The notes under the pieces are model-generated. The model worked only from the letters and a program-made list of their open reading frames with translations, was not told the DNA's origin and ran no database searches. A program made the position numbers and the translations under genes. Below, piece after piece: positions 63,333 to 64,000 of a stretch of 64,000 nucleotides of DNA; within the stretch, counting starts at the first letter, position 1, and each line of letters starts with the position of its first letter. Source of the DNA: Pseudomonas poae (GTDB taxonomy: Bacteria > Pseudomonadota > Gammaproteobacteria > Pseudomonadales > Pseudomonadaceae). Where the stretch lies: contig CP110972.1 in NCBI GenBank assembly GCA_028869255.1, positions 6,362,001-6,426,000 on the forward strand, written 5' to 3'.

Positions 63333-63776
63333 GGCGTTCTCGTCATCACTGCGTGTAAATGAGGGCCCGTGAAGTGTTCAAGCGCACGTATCGAGTGCTC
63401 GAGCATCTAGCGTCTGCATGGGGTGTACGGAAGTGTATCTGCCGAATATTCACTGACGTTAGTTTCTAATCAGTCATCGGTGTAGAAATGTTGCCCCGGC
63501 GTCCGGTCTTGGCCAATGGCGGGCCTCGGAAACGCCTCGTTGGGCACAGTCGACACAGTGGGTCGCCTGTTTACAGAATGAGTGTGCTCGTCAGTAGCCT
63601 TGTTAGGCTCGTCAGAAGAGACGCGCACCGCTGGCAAAAAGCCAGTCCTGACGTGTAAAGCAGTTGTCTCGGTCGCGTGTGCGGCGTCGACGGTGAAGCA
63701 TCAAGCGATATCCGCAAATGCCAACAGCCCGGCTGAGGGCCGGGCTTGGCAGAAGCTTGCTACGTAAGTCTGTGTA
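63333..63776. other. 444-base gap between dnaG and rpsU
   Basis: No convincing gene lies here. It contains the hairpin at 63720-63750, which likely attenuates rpsU read-through, and presumably a dnaG promoter, but I see no clear -35/-10 pair. A plus-strand 61-codon frame at 63582 has no ribosome site. Confidence 0.6.
63720..63750 (-). terminator. Partial terminator after rpsU
   Basis: GCCAAGCCCGGC-CCTCA-GCCGGGCTGTTGGC with a two-base bulge, 27 bases after the rpsU stop. The downstream T-tract is short, fitting an attenuator before dnaG. Confidence 0.7.
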
Positions 63777-63992
63777 TTAGTACAGACGAACGGCGCGGCG
63801 CTGTTCGCGCTGAACTTTCTTGGCGTGACGCTTAACAGCGGCTGCTGCTTTGCGCTTACGCTCAGAAGTTGGCTTCTCATAAAATTCGCGGCTACGAACT
63901 TCAGCCAGAACACCGGCTTTTTCGCAGGAGCGCTTGAAACGACGCAGAGCTACGTCGAAGGGTTCGTTCTCTTTTACTTTGACGGCTGGCAT
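63777..63992 (-). CDS. rpsU: 30S ribosomal protein S21
   Basis: 71 aa, complete from the ATG at 63992 near the window edge. [20 protein letters not shown] and the strongly basic tail [20 protein letters not shown] are diagnostic of bS21, the small-subunit protein near the anti-Shine-Dalgarno region. First gene of the rpsU-dnaG-rpoD cluster. Confidence 0.98.
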
Positions 63993-64000
63993 CCAGAGCT

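Noticed and set aside
63582..63767. 61-codon plus-strand frame in the dnaG-rpsU gap
   Set aside because: No ribosome site, and it overlaps the rpsU attenuator hairpin.
1..64000. Prophage, integron, CRISPR or insertion sequence
   Set aside because: No integrase, transposase, repeat-spacer array or phage structural gene; composition and gene order are those of core chromosome.

Overview
The window is a stretch of chromosome from a Pseudomonas of the fluorescens/putida type. It is GC-rich and nearly fully coding. It carries typical pseudomonad REP palindromes (arms built around GTGGGAGC..GCTTGCCTGCGAT). Its gene order matches, from memory, the conserved pseudomonad core: purU-fdhA, creBCD, a FiuA-type siderophore locus, glcB, bioBFHCD, the acyl-CoA dehydrogenase cluster, rsmY, pqqFABCDE, davAB, and rpoD-dnaG-rpsU. 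I see no prophage, integron, insertion sequence, CRISPR array or genomic island.

Layout. 1-2.2 kb: C1 metabolism (end of purU, then fdhA). 2.2-5.2 kb: two small unknown genes with near-duplicate upstream regions, then an ECF sigma/anti-sigma pair divergent from a DUF2780 exported protein. 5.2-10.3 kb: a PlsC-type acyltransferase and a four-gene operon of a RimB-like protease plus creBCD. 10.5-16.8 kb: a GST and an iron locus transcribed leftward (FecI-type sigma, FecR-type regulator, TonB receptor, PepSY protein, small membrane protein). 16.9-25.5 kb: exonuclease with a cNMP/CBS/nucleotidyltransferase protein, response regulator, malate synthase G, a GcvR-like ACT protein, RarD and SrkA. 25.7-29.2 kb: Tat-exported PhoX, a ModE-like regulator and ComF. 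29.3-33.9 kb: biotin operon bioBFHCD. 34-43.6 kb: three paralogous acyl-CoA dehydrogenases interleaved with a large unknown protein and a membrane diguanylate cyclase. 43.6-46.5 kb: sRNA RsmY with a perfect GacA upstream element, a LysR regulator, a class III aminotransferase and a Pmp3-type peptide. 46.5-53 kb: PQQ biosynthesis, with pqqF upstream of pqqABCDE. 52.3-55.4 kb: lysine catabolism (davA, davB) with an Lrp/AsnC regulator. 55.5-64 kb: tRNA-Ile(CAU), a hybrid GGDEF/EAL sensor, and rpoD, dnaG, rpsU.

Regulatory sites read directly from sequence: a GacA box before rsmY; a near-consensus sigma-70 promoter with a PsrA-type operator at the first acyl-CoA dehydrogenase; a Fur-like box before the FecI sigma gene; a strong hairpin between pqqA and pqqB; a 7-bp-arm dyad before glcB; three perfect DnaA boxes around the gcvR-like gene; and three TACTGT-N8-ACAG dyads, each in front of an uncharacterised gene. 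The last group is the best lead for something undescribed.

Five otherwise ordinary genes (gcvR-like, bioC, acyl-CoA dehydrogenase 1, the LysR gene and the Lrp gene) each carry one single-base frameshift. Three lie in five-base homopolymers and one in a short G run. Uncorrected sequencing indels are more likely than five real pseudogenes. All family, synteny and regulon statements come from recall; no search was run.
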